Shown here: in pieces, positions 10,356 to 21,201 of the stretch
Numbering within the stretch: position 1 is the first letter of the stretch
Layout: every line of letters starts with the position of its first letter
Assembly: GCA_030847615.1 (NCBI GenBank)
Contig: JAUMIR010000004.1
Location: 228,698,501-228,762,500 of the forward strand
DNA from: Gambelia wislizenii
Taxonomy: Eukaryota > Chordata > Lepidosauria > Squamata > Crotaphytidae
Direction: 5' to 3'
DNA length: 64,000 nt
Notes under the pieces: model-generated
The model's database searches: none
What the model saw: the letters and a program-made list of their open reading frames with translations, nothing else
Told to the model about the DNA's origin: nothing
Program-made: the position numbers and the translations under genes

Positions 10356-10707
10356 CTTTGGCTCCTCAGAGCCAACTGCTCAAGTACAGTGGAGGGCTGG
10401 GAATTTATCCCCAGCTGCTGGACCTGAGTGGAGACTGCTGAGAGCAGTCTCATCACCTTCGACCAATCAGAGGCCCCGGTAGCCCCATGCCTCTGATTGG
10501 TCGAGGCAGCTGTTCAGCAGCCAATCGGGGAAGAGCAGCCTCTCCCTGATTGGCTGGTTAACAATCCTCTTTCCAGCCAGCCTGAGCCGGCTGGAAAGAG
10601 GATATCAGCCAATATGGCAGCGCCCAGGCACCCCCACGAGGTGGGCGATGCGGCGGGGGCTCCCGCAGCAGCAACTCCGGCTGCGAGGTAAGTCTCACAG
10701 CTGATTT
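10356..10707 (-). repeat. Split direct repeat A1 (5' terminus of the Ngaro-like element)
   Basis: It is a direct-repeat partner of 4880-5231, both ending in 'gcgaggtaagtctc(g/a)cagc(c/t)gattt'. On the minus strand it is the element's first segment and presumably held its promoter. Confidence 0.88.
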
Positions 10708-10745
10708 AATTTAAGAGCAAATTTAATTTAATTTAATTTACTCTT
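10708..10745. repeat. (TTTAA)n-like simple repeat
   Basis: Short AATTT units sit directly beside the Ngaro-like element and are bounded by ttaagag / ctcttaa, an inverted pair. Confidence 0.7.
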
Positions 10746-11281
10746 AATGTTTTTATTTTATATGATTCCAAAAGTTTTTGTAATTTCACAGTGGTGACTC
10801 AGAGAAAACCATCATTTATGTGAAAGTGTATGTGTGCTGTTATAAATACAGGTACATTTTGCAAATAAATTCACAACAGATGTATGATACTGTAAAGGTA
10901 TTTGTGTATTAGTAGAATGGGGAATGATTCCTCAGCAACTTGTTTGTGTGTTTATTTTGGTCTTTACACTTATTTTGAATTATCTGCCTTTGCTCATACA
11001 GGACAGTGTTTTCATCTTGTTGCCTTAAAAAATATTTTTATTATGAATTTACATGATATAATTGAAAATTATCTCCTACCCAGTGCCCCCCACCACAGAC
11101 AACATTCCCTATATAATCAGACAATATTATCAAGGACAATGTCCAAAAAGCGCTCACAATAGATTCCAGAATATCATTTAGTTCAACGGCAGGCTATATC
11201 TAAAATTTACGTGTATTGTATATGATATGAACAGATGCCATGTAGTCTCGGAGGCAACTTCAACTATTTCACCTCTGGCAA
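10746..11281. other. Unique sequence, no feature seen
   Basis: AT-rich sequence with no recognisable coding or repeat signature. Confidence 0.4.
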
Positions 11282-11314
<33 letters not shown>

Positions 11315-11524
11315 GTGCCTTCAACTCATTTCTGTTTTATGGTGACACTAAGGGGACCCTGTCACGGGGTTTTCTTGGTATGTTTTGCCTTCCTCTGAGG
11401 CTGAGAGATTGTGACTTGCCCAAGGTCACTGAGTGGGTTTGCCTGGTTGAGTGGGGATTCAAACCCTGGTCTCCAGAGATGTAGTCTAACACTCAAAGCA
11501 CCACACCACAAAGCACTGGCTCCC
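11282..11524 (-). mobile_element. tRNA-derived SINE, Sauria-SINE-like
   Basis: This is the best-preserved copy. On the minus strand the head has an A-box-like 'tgtggtgctttgagtgtt' and a B-box-like 'gggtttgaatcccc'. The body contains 'ccttgggcaagtcacaatct'. The tail 'caccataaaacagaaatgag' resembles the BovB 3' end, and it finishes in a (CAA)n tract that reads as (TTG)n at 11282-11314. Confidence 0.85.
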
Positions 11525-13914
11525 AATATCTTTATAGGACTCACCTCTTTGCCAGTTTAAGCATTTCTCCTATACCTGGAGATGTTTAAAAAAAAACCCA
11601 ACAACAACAGCAACAGGTGGTTCTGCCTGGTGGAGCATTGGCTCCAGAGAGTCCAGCCAAAATTTGATTTGGATGTGAATAGGCTCAGAGAGACCAAAGT
11701 CAGTATAGGGTTTTGTATGAGTGTTATGTGACCATTCTAAAAGTTTAAACAAGATGAGTAGGGCAGTATTTCCAGGCTGGCATGGTGATTCTTCTCTTTC
11801 AGAAACTTTCCATCCATTTCAGAGTTTAAATGCTACAGAAATACTTAAAATAACATTAGGACTCAATCCAGCGTTCACTGCCAGTCAGGAGAAGGGGGAA
11901 GAGCTGTTTGAAACCATGCATCTGAGCACCCCAAGGGCTTTATGATTTGTTAGGTTTAGTAGTTCAGAGGATTAAAAAGACAGGAATATTAGCAGGAGGA
12001 AAAGAAGAGGAGAAAAGTCAATGTATTCACTGAAGCAAATCTAATGGGTTGCTGGGCCAGAGGAAAGGGTGGGGGGAGGTTCCACCTACCACCTGAGTGA
12101 ATCTTATTTATAATTCCTAATTCACTATATAAAAAAATAATAATTTCCCAGGCATATTTCCTCCCCCTCCCTCCTTTTGCAATGCGAGTCACATTTTCTA
12201 AATCCTTTATCAGCGGCTGTTCTGCATATGAATGGGCTGTAATTGAACTGTCACATTCATGAAGGTCAGTAACCTTTCATTAGGAAGAATGTGTCTCTCT
12301 TGATAAATTGGAAAGTCCCTGGGGATTTGAAAGCAGGTTTTTTTTTTAAAAAAAAACTGGAGAAAAAAACCCACTCTTTCAAATATACCTTAAATCTAAT
12401 ATAGCTCTTCCTTTCTTTTGGCTCCTTTCATAGTACCCTGACAAACCTTTCTTCTTTGTCTTTTTCATAGTCCGCTTTGTTCAAAATGTTCAGTCACATG
12501 CTTTGCCCTGATCAGCTTAAGAGCAGAAATGAAAGTGGCATAACTCCCGTGCTTTAAAATTGCAGGTAGTCAATGCGTCTAGGGTTTCTTTTGTTTTTGT
12601 TTTAATAATAAACCTTGAAATTACAGCTAATGCAGGGTTTTTGTTCTTTCAGGCTTCTTCAGCATACACTGTGAAAATGACCACCAGGTCAGGCTGATGC
12701 CTTTTGAAGACACAAATTCATCAGGATAAAAAGCAGAGGATGGGATGAGTCTGTGTTTTTAACAATCAGTGCATTCAAGCAGGAGATCTAGTTTCAGAAA
12801 AATGAGTAGGCTAAGACAAGACATGACACTATCTGGGGAGAATGGCAAATGGCACCCTTCCCCAAGTCAAGGTCTATAGTACCCAAGGCAATACAAGTTA
12901 ATCTATAACCTCAGGAAGAGAATCCCGTAAGTATATATCTCTTCCCTGCCAGTAAAAACAAATAATAATGGATTAAATAACTAACAACATGCTTCCATTT
13001 CAGGACACCCAGAATCAACCTCAGGTATCTTGTCTTCAACTACCAAATGATTGCTCCTGGGGGTGGGGGGAACCAAACTTCACTCCAATATTTCAAACTA
13101 AACAGCAAAAGAATTCAGTTGTCTTTCCTATAAAGTAGGAGCGGACAACTGCAAAGGGGGGGGAGTTTCCCCCCACGGACTGCAGTTTCACCCCTAATGC
13201 AGTGGGAACTGACTCAAGATTACTTCTCATTTCCAATTTCAGCCTAAAATAGCTGATTTTTTTCATTTGTCCAGGACTTGGGGGATAGCAGGGAGGAGAG
13301 GAAACCCAATTGGCATGCTTTTGTGGTTGTGTGGGTAATTTGTTTGTTTTACTAGGCTGAAAAATGGGCTATTTCCTTTTTTTTTAATGGGGGGCAGGGG
13401 TTTGGGAGACTTTTGGGGACTTCAGGGGGCACAAATGGGGAACCAGGAGAATCATTCAGCCCATGGCCCATATCTTCCCCTTCCTCTATAGAGGGCCTTA
13501 TTTATGAGACCAGACATGACCAGCGCCACACTCCATTAGCCCCCCCCCCATCTCCCTGCCCCTTCTCCATTATAGACCTACTTGATGGCAACTACAGTAC
13601 TGCAGGTGGCAGCTACAGAAAGATGTCTCCAAACAGACACTAGCTTTGTGGCTAAGTACTGATGGAAAGAATTTAAAAAAAATCTAAAGTTGAGTAGAAT
13701 AAAACCCTGATGAGGAGACTGATAAGAATCTTTGCAATGCAAGGTTTACTCTGTACATAATTTGCTCTTTGGTTTTTGCACAGAAAACAGTTGTTCCCTG
13801 AACAGAGAATACCGTTTTCTGTATAAAAACCCAAGGGGGTGGGTGGGAAACACATGCAAATTTTGCAGGGAATTAAGTCTCCAACTATAGCATCTTCTGT
13901 ACAGAAACAACATT
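11525..13914. other. Long repeat-poor stretch, no gene seen
   Basis: I find no convincing exon or transposon. It contains homopolymer runs (T/A near 12340, G near 13157, C near 13541). A tract near 13770-13910 resembles the palindrome-rich tract at 36395-36665. Confidence 0.4.
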
Positions 13915-14036
13915 TTACCAGGTGCTGCAGGCTACATTGCAGAGGAAGGAACCAGCAAGTATTCCTTGCCCAGAAAACCCTGTGAAATGCATGGAGTCAC
14001 CATAAGTCAACAGGTGACTTGAGGGCACATACAGGC
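13915..14036 (+). mobile_element. 3' half of a Sauria-SINE-like element
   Basis: The end 'gtcaccataagtcaacaggtgacttgagggcaca' pattern matches the SINE tail in plus orientation, and 'gcagaggaaggaaccagcaa' precedes it. The tRNA head is missing. Confidence 0.6.
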
Positions 14037-14606
14037 AAACAAAAGGAGAAGATGCTGCTAGTCTGAGATTTGCTCTACTTCAGCAGCTTGTGTGACTCCT
14101 TTGGTAAGCAACAAGGGGCCTTCCTTGAAGGGATTGGCATTGAATTACATCATGTCCAGAAATGTGCACTCCATGCCATCTCTAAATCTCTGTCTCTCAG
14201 ACACACAGACTTAAATCCATTGATGGACTTCAAATTCCCCTTCCATTTCCTTAAAATAGGATCAATACTGCAGAGAAGCACTCCTCCATAGTAACAGCAA
14301 CAGCTTTGGAGACGGCTGGGAGCTGGGTGATTAGGTTGCCACTGGTGAAGATCTGGTGACTGCTGAAGGTGGCGCTGGACCCTGGAGAGCATTTGGAGTG
14401 ACTGGCATGTGTTTGCTTATGCATATCTGTGAATTAGTGGGATCTGTGTATATTCAGGTGTAGAGAGTGTTGTCACACTTCTCCCTCTTCATGCAATAAT
14501 AAAAATATTAAATAAAATCAACTTTAACAGAAAGCATTAAATTGCAACATCTTTCTATATAGTTAAATATTTGATTTTCACCCATCTGCTTTCCCCTCCC
14601 TCTGTG

Positions 14607-15433
14607 TCATAGAATCATAGAATCATAGAATTGCAGAGTTGGAAGAGACCACGAGGGCCATCCAGTCCAACCCCCTGCCATGCAGGAAATCATGATCAAA
14701 GTATCCCCGACAGATGGCCATCCAGCCTCTGTTTAAAGACCTCCAAGGAAGGAGACCCCACCACGCTCCGAGGGAGTGCGTTCCACTGCCAAACAGCTCT
14801 TACTGTCAAAAAGTTCCTCCTAATGTTGAGGTGGAATCTCTGTTCCTGGAATTTACACCCATTGCTCCATGTTCCAATCTCTGGAGCAGCAGAAAACAAG
14901 CTTGCTCCATCCTCAACGTGACACCCCTTCAAATACTTAAACAGGGCTATCATATCACCTCTTAACCGTCTTTTCTCCAGGCTAAACATACCCAGCTCCC
15001 TAAGTCTCTCCTCATAAGGCATGGTTTCCAGACCTTTCACCATTTTAGTCACCCTCCTCTGGACATGCTCCAATTTGTCAATATCCTTTTTGAATTGTGG
15101 TGCCCAGAACTGGACACAGTATTCTAGGTGAGGTCTGACCAAGGCAGAATAGAGCGGCACTATTACTTCCCTTGATCTGGACACTATACTTCTATTGATG
15201 CAGCCCAAAATCGCATTGGCCTTTTTATCTGCCGCATCACACTGTTGACTCATGTTCAACTTGTGGTCTACTAGGACTCCTAGATCCCTTTCGCACGTAG
15301 TCTCATTCAGCCAGGTCTCCCCCATCCTATATCTATGCATTTCATTTTTTCGCCCTAAGTGCAGTACCTTACATTTCTCCGTATTGAATTTCATTTTGTT
15401 AGCTTTGGCCCAGCTCTCCAGTTTATCCAGGTC
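14607..15433 (-). mobile_element. CR1 LINE, 5'-truncated, copy 1
   Basis: The plus strand begins with tandem 'tcatagaa', the complement of the ATTCTATGA repeats that end CR1 elements. The rest is collinear with 19808-20635 and nearly identical. Similarity stops at about 15433, as expected for a 5' truncation during target-primed reverse transcription. Confidence 0.92.
14696..15433 (-). pseudogene. CR1 ORF2 C-terminal fragment
   Basis: The open frame gives the C-terminal 'thumb and tail' of CR1 ORF2, from DLDKLESWAKANKMKFNTEK to the terminal [13 protein letters not shown]. Landmarks include [28 protein letters not shown] and [17 protein letters not shown]. The endonuclease and RT palm are absent because of 5' truncation, so no activity is possible. 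The first nine codons upstream of DLDKL come from flanking DNA. Confidence 0.9.
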
Positions 15434-15554
15434 CTCCACCACTTTTTCTTTCACCCAAGCTTAGTTTGAGGGATTGTTTTTCAAAAATGTTCATATTGCT
15501 ATGACTATTACTACTACTACTATTATTAAATTTCATTTATATGCCCCTTTTCTC
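15434..15554. other. Short spacer
   Basis: AT-rich sequence between the CR1 5' end and the next DNA transposon, including an imperfect (ATT/ACT)n run near 15505-15528. Confidence 0.4.
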
Positions 15555-15557
15555 TCA

Positions 15558-17135
15558 GGAGATTTTCAGATAGGAATGAAAAAAGTGTTTCTGTCCCAGA
15601 ATCTCCACTCCCGCCCCTGTTGTGTCACTGTCACGCCACAATCACCCTCCCCACCAGACTTAACCTCCTCTCCCATCATTCCAGCAGCCCAGGAGTGAAT
15701 GGAGTTCTAACAGAGCTCCATTCATTTCCTGGATCAAACTCTTGTGGATTCTTGTGAGAAGACATGAGCGCAGGTGTCACGAAGGCAGTCCCATCATCCT
15801 GCAAAGGTGGTAGAGCTCCCATCACTCTGCAAATACTACATTTTCTATTATCTGCAAACAGTGCTTGTCTGATCAGCATGACCAGGTAAACTAAGGGTTA
15901 AGGGTTAAGACCAAGGTGGGAGATGGAAGTCATCTCCTGAGACAGCATCATCATGACATCACATTACCAGACACTGAACTGGCCAATGAGTTGGGAATGG
16001 TAATCTGAAAAGGTTTTATACTTTGGCCATGAGGCAAGGGAGAGACAAAGAAAGCACTCTGAGGGGATGGGTGTACCTGAGAGAACAATGGTCTGAGTGA
16101 GCATATGGCTGGGGCCTGGCTTAGGATAAGCATGTGGTCCAGCCAAACCTGGACACCAGATTTAACCTTCATAGACTTCTTTGTAGGGAACAGTTTAGTT
16201 AGCTTGCATCAGGGTTACTTTTTATTTTATTTTTTCCTTGACTAAATGTATGAATGCCTTGTATCTCTGTAACCTTAAGCTTTAGCCTGGAGAAAAAAAG
16301 TGTTTTCTTCGTGAAGTGATTTACCTTTTGAACTTGTCTTAAACTTGCTTGAATAAACATAAGCTTTTCTATTTTCCTACTAATCCATGCCTTACACATG
16401 ACTTAATTCGGTCCTGGCTATCTTGGCTCTTCTCTGGAGATAGAGAAGGGGGGGTTGGTAACATTTTAACAGACCGAGTAGTTCCACTGGTTAATCACAG
16501 AACTTCATTCAGCCTCTCGGTGGGCTGATAAAAGACTGTGTCTTGGTGGTGGCAGCTTACCTGAGGAGAGATATAGTTCTAAGGGATTTCCAGGCGAGAG
16601 GAACCCTTAGAGTGTGTCTCAGAGGGATCAGTGTGGGAGTTCTCAGCAGGAGCACTCCTGAACTGGTTGTAAACACATGGAAGCCTTTACTCTCCACACC
16701 GTGCTGGTGTGTAGGCACACACAGAGAGAAAGGGGCAGCATGACAGCAGGAAATTCAAAAATAAAAATAAAAAGAACACCAAAAAAAGACAGCAAACACA
16801 AAAACACACTTTAAAAGGTAGAAGTAACCCAGGGAGGGTCATAAAAAGTGTGTCACTTACCTTGAGGTCCCAATCTCACCCAGAAGTGTTCTGGCAGGGA
16901 CCTCCCATTGATGCTGGGATCTCGCCAGCATAACGGGGCACCTTTACGTTTACAGGAACTTCTGTGACAGAAATGGAATGGGGGATCTATTGATGGCTTA
17001 TCCTGTCAATAAAAAGCAGTGCTGGTGGAACAGCAACAGAACGGGTGCATAACGAGGGGGGAACGACGTTGTCTGAAAAGGGAGACCTTTTACAATCTCC
17101 TGGTGTTCATGTAATGCCACTTTTGATGCATCTCC
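15558..17135. mobile_element. TIR-family DNA transposon, type B, split by a solo LTR
   Basis: The left part (15558-15774) and right part (16751-17135) together align with the uninterrupted copy at 18545-19152. It opens with ggagattttcagat, is flanked by tca on both sides (15555-15557 and 17136-17138), and totals about 600 bp without the insert. The break falls just before 'aaattcaaaaataaaaa', continuous in the other copy. It has no coding capacity. Confidence 0.78.
15775..16745 (+). mobile_element. Solo LTR (971 bp) with 5-bp target duplication
   Basis: The segment starts TGTCACGAAG and ends ATGACA, so it has TG...CA ends. It is flanked by gcagg on both sides (15770-15774 and 16746-16750). 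Inside are a TATA-like 'ttttatactttgg' near 16013 and a polyadenylation signal 'aataaa' near 16352, which set plus orientation. No gag, pol or env sequence is present, so it is probably the product of recombination between two LTRs. The 5-bp duplication and TGTCA ends fit a Ty3/gypsy or a retroviral LTR; I cannot assign which. Confidence 0.82.
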
Positions 17136-17138
17136 TCA

Positions 17139-17652
17139 GAGTGGGATCCAAGGGAGCTCACAAAAAGAATCAGCTAAAATCACATTTTAAACACAATTTT
17201 AAACCATCACATTAAAACCATTTATTATAAGCAGTATAAAATCATTAAAAAAACATACAAAAGTTAAAACTGGAGTACCCACCCTCATAAGAAGGCTCCC
17301 TGCTAAGTAATTACACATTTTTTTAAAAAAAAAAAAAACCTTGGACAAGAAGGTCTTTGCCTGCCAGCGAAAGGAGAGAAGGGAAGGCTCCAGGCTAGAG
17401 GGTGGGAGCAGCCACTGAGAAGGCTTTCTGAGAAGGTGAAGACCATCTGCCAATTCTCCATTTTCAAAGAAAACTATTTACAAATTAAAGATGGTTACAT
17501 CTTTTAGGGCTACATTCCCAAACATGCTTGCATGGACCTATTGAGATACACAGGCTTCACATCTGAGTAAACATGCTTAGAGCTGCACTGTAGGTGCCAA
17601 ATCATAAACCACCACATAAACCAAATAACACTATTTTGAGATAGGTGCCAAA
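17139..17652. other. Unique sequence, no gene seen
   Basis: It contains an A-run near 17325-17338. I recognise no repeat. Confidence 0.4.
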
Positions 17653-17654
17653 TA

Positions 17655-17915
17655 CAGTTGGACCCCCCTTATCTGCGGTGCTTCTGTTCCTGGACTTACC
17701 ACAGAAATCTGAAACTATGGATAATAGCAAACACTATTAAAATAATGGACTTACGGTAAAAACATACCATAGAGTTTCATTGGCAGACCTAGGAGATGTC
17801 TAGATAGGATGCCTCTCTAACATTTTCTAGGATGACTCTATGGCATGTGTCCCTGTTTTGTGGATGAATAACTGAAACCGCAGACTTTGGTTCTGCAGAT
17901 ATGGGGGTCCAACTG
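17655..17915. mobile_element. Tigger/pogo-like MITE
   Basis: The ends are inverted repeats (cagttggacccccctt...tatct and agatatgggggtccaactg) and both sides carry TA (17653-17654, 17916-17917). TA duplication with CAGTTGG-type ends is typical of pogo/Tigger elements of the Tc1-mariner superfamily. At 261 bp it lacks a transposase. Confidence 0.85.
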
Positions 17916-17964
17916 TATACAGGAGAGAATTTGGCTGCTCCACCACTTCCACTCCTATTTTGCT

Positions 17965-18105
17965 AGCATGGAGCTCATGGTATAGCTCAGGGAACTGTGT
18001 GGATACTGCAGCTCCCAGCAGCCCTAGCCAGTATAGTCAATGATTAGGAAAGCTGGGAGTTGCAAGCCAATAATATCCAGAAGGCCACATGATTCCCACC
18101 TCCAG
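17965..18105. mobile_element. Decayed hAT-type MITE
   Basis: It is imperfectly palindromic: 'tgcagctcccagcagccc' in the left half pairs with 'agctgggagttgcaa' in the right. Outer parts 'cagggaact' and 'ggccacatgattccc' resemble the ends of a palindromic hAT MITE common in squamates. It is too decayed to place ends or a target duplication. Confidence 0.55.
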
Positions 18106-18219
18106 GTTAGAACTGCATGCTGAGACATAATTTCCTACTAAGTTAAATTGGTCCTACATCTAAGTAAATGTACATAGGAAATGTGCATAGAAAATGTGTG
18201 TATTTATTTAAATATACCT

Positions 18220-18221
<2 letters not shown>

Positions 18222-18252
<31 letters not shown>
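18222..18252. repeat. (TG)n microsatellite
   Basis: About fifteen uninterrupted TG units. Confidence 0.95.
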
Positions 18253-18253
<1 letters not shown>

Positions 18254-18544
18254 ATGTAAGGAATACCATTCCTCACTACTGTGTAATATGTTTTCCTGTT
18301 TCCTAAAGAATGCAGTTATAACAGCAGCAATGGGATAGCAGGTATAAAAAAAGATTAAATGGAGAAGCAAACTATATGAGGTAGCTTTAAGAGCGGCAAA
18401 TAATGAGTCCCACACCATATTGGCACTTGTTTTGAAATGTATTTTCCCCCCTAACACAAAGGAACACCTTTCAGATGTTCACACTAATTTACAACAGGGC
18501 AACAGAAGAAGATTTTAATAACATCAGTTCAGGCATTAGATTAA

Positions 18545-19152
18545 GGAGATTATCAGATGAGAACAAAAAAAGTGTCCCCATCCCACAATCTCCTCTCCCA
18601 TTCCTCTCCTGTCCCTGTCACAGAATAATAATGAAAACTTTCACACCAACCTTGTTCATGCTTGCTGGGCTGCCCAGGAGTAAAAGGACCACTAAAGGAG
18701 CTCCTTTCAGTTCCTGGATTGAAATCCCGGCTGTTCTCATGAGAAGATGAGAACATGGGAAATTCAAAAATAAAAAGCAAAATACATGTCAAAAAGTTAA
18801 ACTAAGCACCTAAATACACTTAAAACTTTACAAGTAATCTGATGAGGGTTCAAAAAAGTATGTCACTTACTTGGATGTCCTGATCTCACCAGGAAGTGTT
18901 CTGGCATGGACCTCCCATTGACACGGTGATCACGCCAGCGAAACAGGCACCTTTCCACTCGCTGTCAATTCTGTCACAGAAATGGAATGAGGATCCATTG
19001 ATGGCTTAGCCCATTAATAAAAAACAGTGCCAGAGGAATGGCAGCAGAATGGAAGCATTACAAGAGGGGAATGATATCATCTGAAAGGGAAACGCTTTAG
19101 TGATCTCCTGGCATCGTGATAACACCATATTTTAGAGCATCTGATAACCTCC
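18545..19152. mobile_element. TIR-family DNA transposon, type B, complete
   Basis: The TIRs are ggagattatcagatg and catctgataacctcc, flanked by taa on each side (18542-18544 and 19153-19155). At 608 bp it is uninterrupted and collinear with the split copy at 15558-17135. Its interior shares 'ggaagtgttctggcatgg' and 'acagaaatggaatga' with that copy, and weaker similarity with type A. It has no long open frame and is non-autonomous. Confidence 0.82.
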
Positions 19153-19179
19153 TAAATGTCCTATCCAAAATCAAGCTAT

Positions 19180-19385
19180 CAAAACCAGAAATGTATATGG
19201 CTAATTTACATGGTTCTCCTGTCTCCAGTTATCTGCACAACAACCCTGTAAGGTAGATTTGGGTGAGAGGCAGTGACTGTCCAAAAGTTTCCAAGTAAGT
19301 TTAGTGATCAGAAGGATTTCAACTGGGGTTTTCCTGTTTCAGGTCCAGCATTCTAACCATTACACTATACCAGCTCTCTCAGATC
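19180..19385 (-). mobile_element. Old tRNA-derived SINE with MIR-like core
   Basis: The core 'acaacaaccctgtaaggtag' and a head read on the minus strand ('agtgtaatggttagaatgct', then a B-box-like stretch) indicate a tRNA-derived SINE. It is more diverged than the Sauria-like copies and its tail is unclear. Confidence 0.6.
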
Positions 19386-19806
19386 AGTGCTTACTACACA
19401 AATACAGTAGTTCCAGGTCTGAAACATAGCAGTAGAATCTACTAGATAGACAAGCAGTGCCACAATTGAGCTGCATAATTTGCATTTTGTGCAAATTAAT
19501 TTGTATATCATGCAAAATAGGCAGACCAGATTTGGGAAACTGGAACTCTTCATTTTTATGTGTTTTATCTTGTATCAAGCTACTGGATTTTGGGGATGCT
19601 ATGAGTCACCTTGGGATACAATAGGTCCCACTTTAGGAGAAAAGCAGCATATAAATGAAAACACAGAAATAAAGGGATATTAAGTTTAAACTAAAATATG
19701 TAAGTAAAGAGTTTAAATAGACAGAGAAATTCATTTTCCTATTGGCATCTGTAGCATCACAGATGTACATTCCTAAAGGAAGACAACTTACTTTAGAAGC
19801 AAACAT
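19386..19806. other. Unique sequence, no gene seen
   Basis: AT-rich; I recognise no repeat or exon. Confidence 0.4.
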
Positions 19807-19807
19807 T

Positions 19808-21125
19808 CATAGAATCATAGAATCATAGAATTGCAGAGTTGGAAGAGACCATGAGGGCCATCCAGTCCAACCCCCTGCAATGCAGGAAATCACGATCAAA
19901 GCATCCCCGACAGATGGCCATCCAGCCTCTGTTTAAAGACCTCCAAGGAAGGAGACCCCACCACACTCAGAGGGAGTGCATTCCACTGCCAAACAGCTCT
20001 TACTGTCAAAAAGTTCCTCCTAATGTTGAGGTGGAATCTCTGTTCCTGGAGCTTGCATCCATTGCTCCGTGTTCCAATCTCTGGAGCAGCAGAAAACAAG
20101 CTTGCTCCATCCTCAACGTGACACCCCTTCAAATACTTAAACAGGGCTATCATATCACCTCTTAACTGTCTTTTTTCCAGGCTAAACATACCCAGCTCCC
20201 TAAGTCTCTCCTCATAAGGCATGGTTTCCAGACCTTTCACCATTTTAGTCGCCCTCCTCTGGACACGCTCCAATTTGTCAATATCCTTTTTGAATTGTGG
20301 TGCCCAGAACTGGACACAGTATTCTAGGTGAGATATGACCAAGGCAGAATAGAGCGGCACTATTACTTCCCTTGATCTGGACACTATACTTCTATTGATG
20401 CAGCCCAAAATCGCATTGGCCTTTTTAGCTGCCGCATCACACTGTTGACTCATGTTCAACTTGTGGTCTACTAGGACTCCTAGATCCCTTTCACACGTAG
20501 TCTCATTCAGCCAGGTCTCCCCCATCCTATATCTATGCATTTCATTTTTTCGCCCTAAGTGCAGTACCTTACATTTCTCCGTATTGAATTTCATTTTGTT
20601 AGCTTTGGCCCAGCTCTCCAGTTTATCCAGGTCATCTTGAATTTTGATCCTGTCCTCCAGGGTATTAGCTACTCCTCCTAATTTGGTGTCATCTGCAAAT
20701 TTGGTAAGTATGCCCCCAATTCCCTCATCCAAGTCATTGATAGAGGTGTTGAATAGCACTGGGCCCAGGACAGAACCCTGTGGCACCCCACTGGTCACAT
20801 CTTTCCAAGATGAAGAGGAGCCATTGCTGAGCACCCTTTGGGTTCGGCCGGTCAACCAATTACAAATCCATTGAACAGTTAACTTGTCTAGCCCACATTT
20901 TACAAGCTTGTTTGCAAGAATGTCATGGGGAACCTTGTCAAAGGCCTTACTGAAATCAAGGTATGCAATATCCACAGCGTTCCCTTCATCAACCAAGCTG
21001 GTCATTTTATCAAAAAAAAAAGAGATCAGATTAGTCTGGCATGACTTGTTACTCTGAAACCCATGTTGACTTTTTGTGATTATGGCATTGCCTTCTAAAT
21101 GTTCACAGACTCTCTGTTTAATTCA
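19808..21125 (-). mobile_element. CR1 LINE, 5'-truncated, copy 2
   Basis: It has the same 3' end (tandem tcatagaa on plus) as copy 1 and extends further 5', into the RT domain. It appears a few percent different from copy 1 over their shared 0.83 kb. Upstream codons beyond the ATG at 21005 (QHGFQSNKSC region) extend recognisable CR1 sequence to about 21125. Confidence 0.92.
19896..21125 (-). pseudogene. CR1 ORF2 reverse transcriptase (5'-truncated)
   Basis: An uninterrupted frame of 369 codons from 21005 covers the RT palm onward. Motif A is LDFSKAFDKVPHD (residues 16-28), motif B GVPQGSVLGP (73-82), and the catalytic box is FADD (103-106), followed by LGVLVDHKLN and the C-terminal [13 protein letters not shown]. 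Upstream, a run of T/A near 21011-21020 breaks the frame before the QHGFQSNKSC block. The endonuclease domain is absent. Intact CR1 ORF2 is roughly 900-1000 aa, so this is a dead-on-arrival copy whose remaining frame has stayed open, implying a fairly recent insertion. Confidence 0.9.
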
Positions 21126-21201
21126 ACCAATGAAGAGGTGAGGTCCTATTTTTTCCATGTCCCCACCCATTTCCACTTCATGGGAAATCACTTGTTTTAT
21201 A

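Larger units (their letters stand above)
4352..10707 (-). mobile_element. Ngaro-like tyrosine-recombinase retroelement with split direct repeats
   Basis: Read on the minus strand, the element runs A1 (10707-10356), leader, gag, reverse transcriptase, RNase H, tyrosine recombinase, B1 (5660-5233), A2 (5231-4880), B2 (4780-4352). An A1...B1-A2...B2 arrangement of split direct repeats defines the PAT/Ngaro branch of DIRS-order elements. RNase H passes directly into the recombinase with no room for the methyltransferase-like domain of DIRS/PAT, which favours Ngaro. These elements are thought to integrate through a circular DNA and a recombinase rather than an integrase. No target duplication is seen, as expected. 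All frames carry stops or frameshifts, so the copy is dead. Repeat copies look roughly 90% identical. Confidence 0.85.

Noticed and set aside
9482..10441. 319-codon plus-strand open frame
   Set aside because: It lies in the C-rich leader of the Ngaro-like element, is low complexity (Leu, Pro, Ser), runs into repeat A1 and has no recognisable domain. Composition explains its length.
15890..15908. Telomere-like aagggttaagggttaag
   Set aside because: There are only two to three units of a TTAAGGG-type motif inside an LTR, too short for an interstitial telomeric block.
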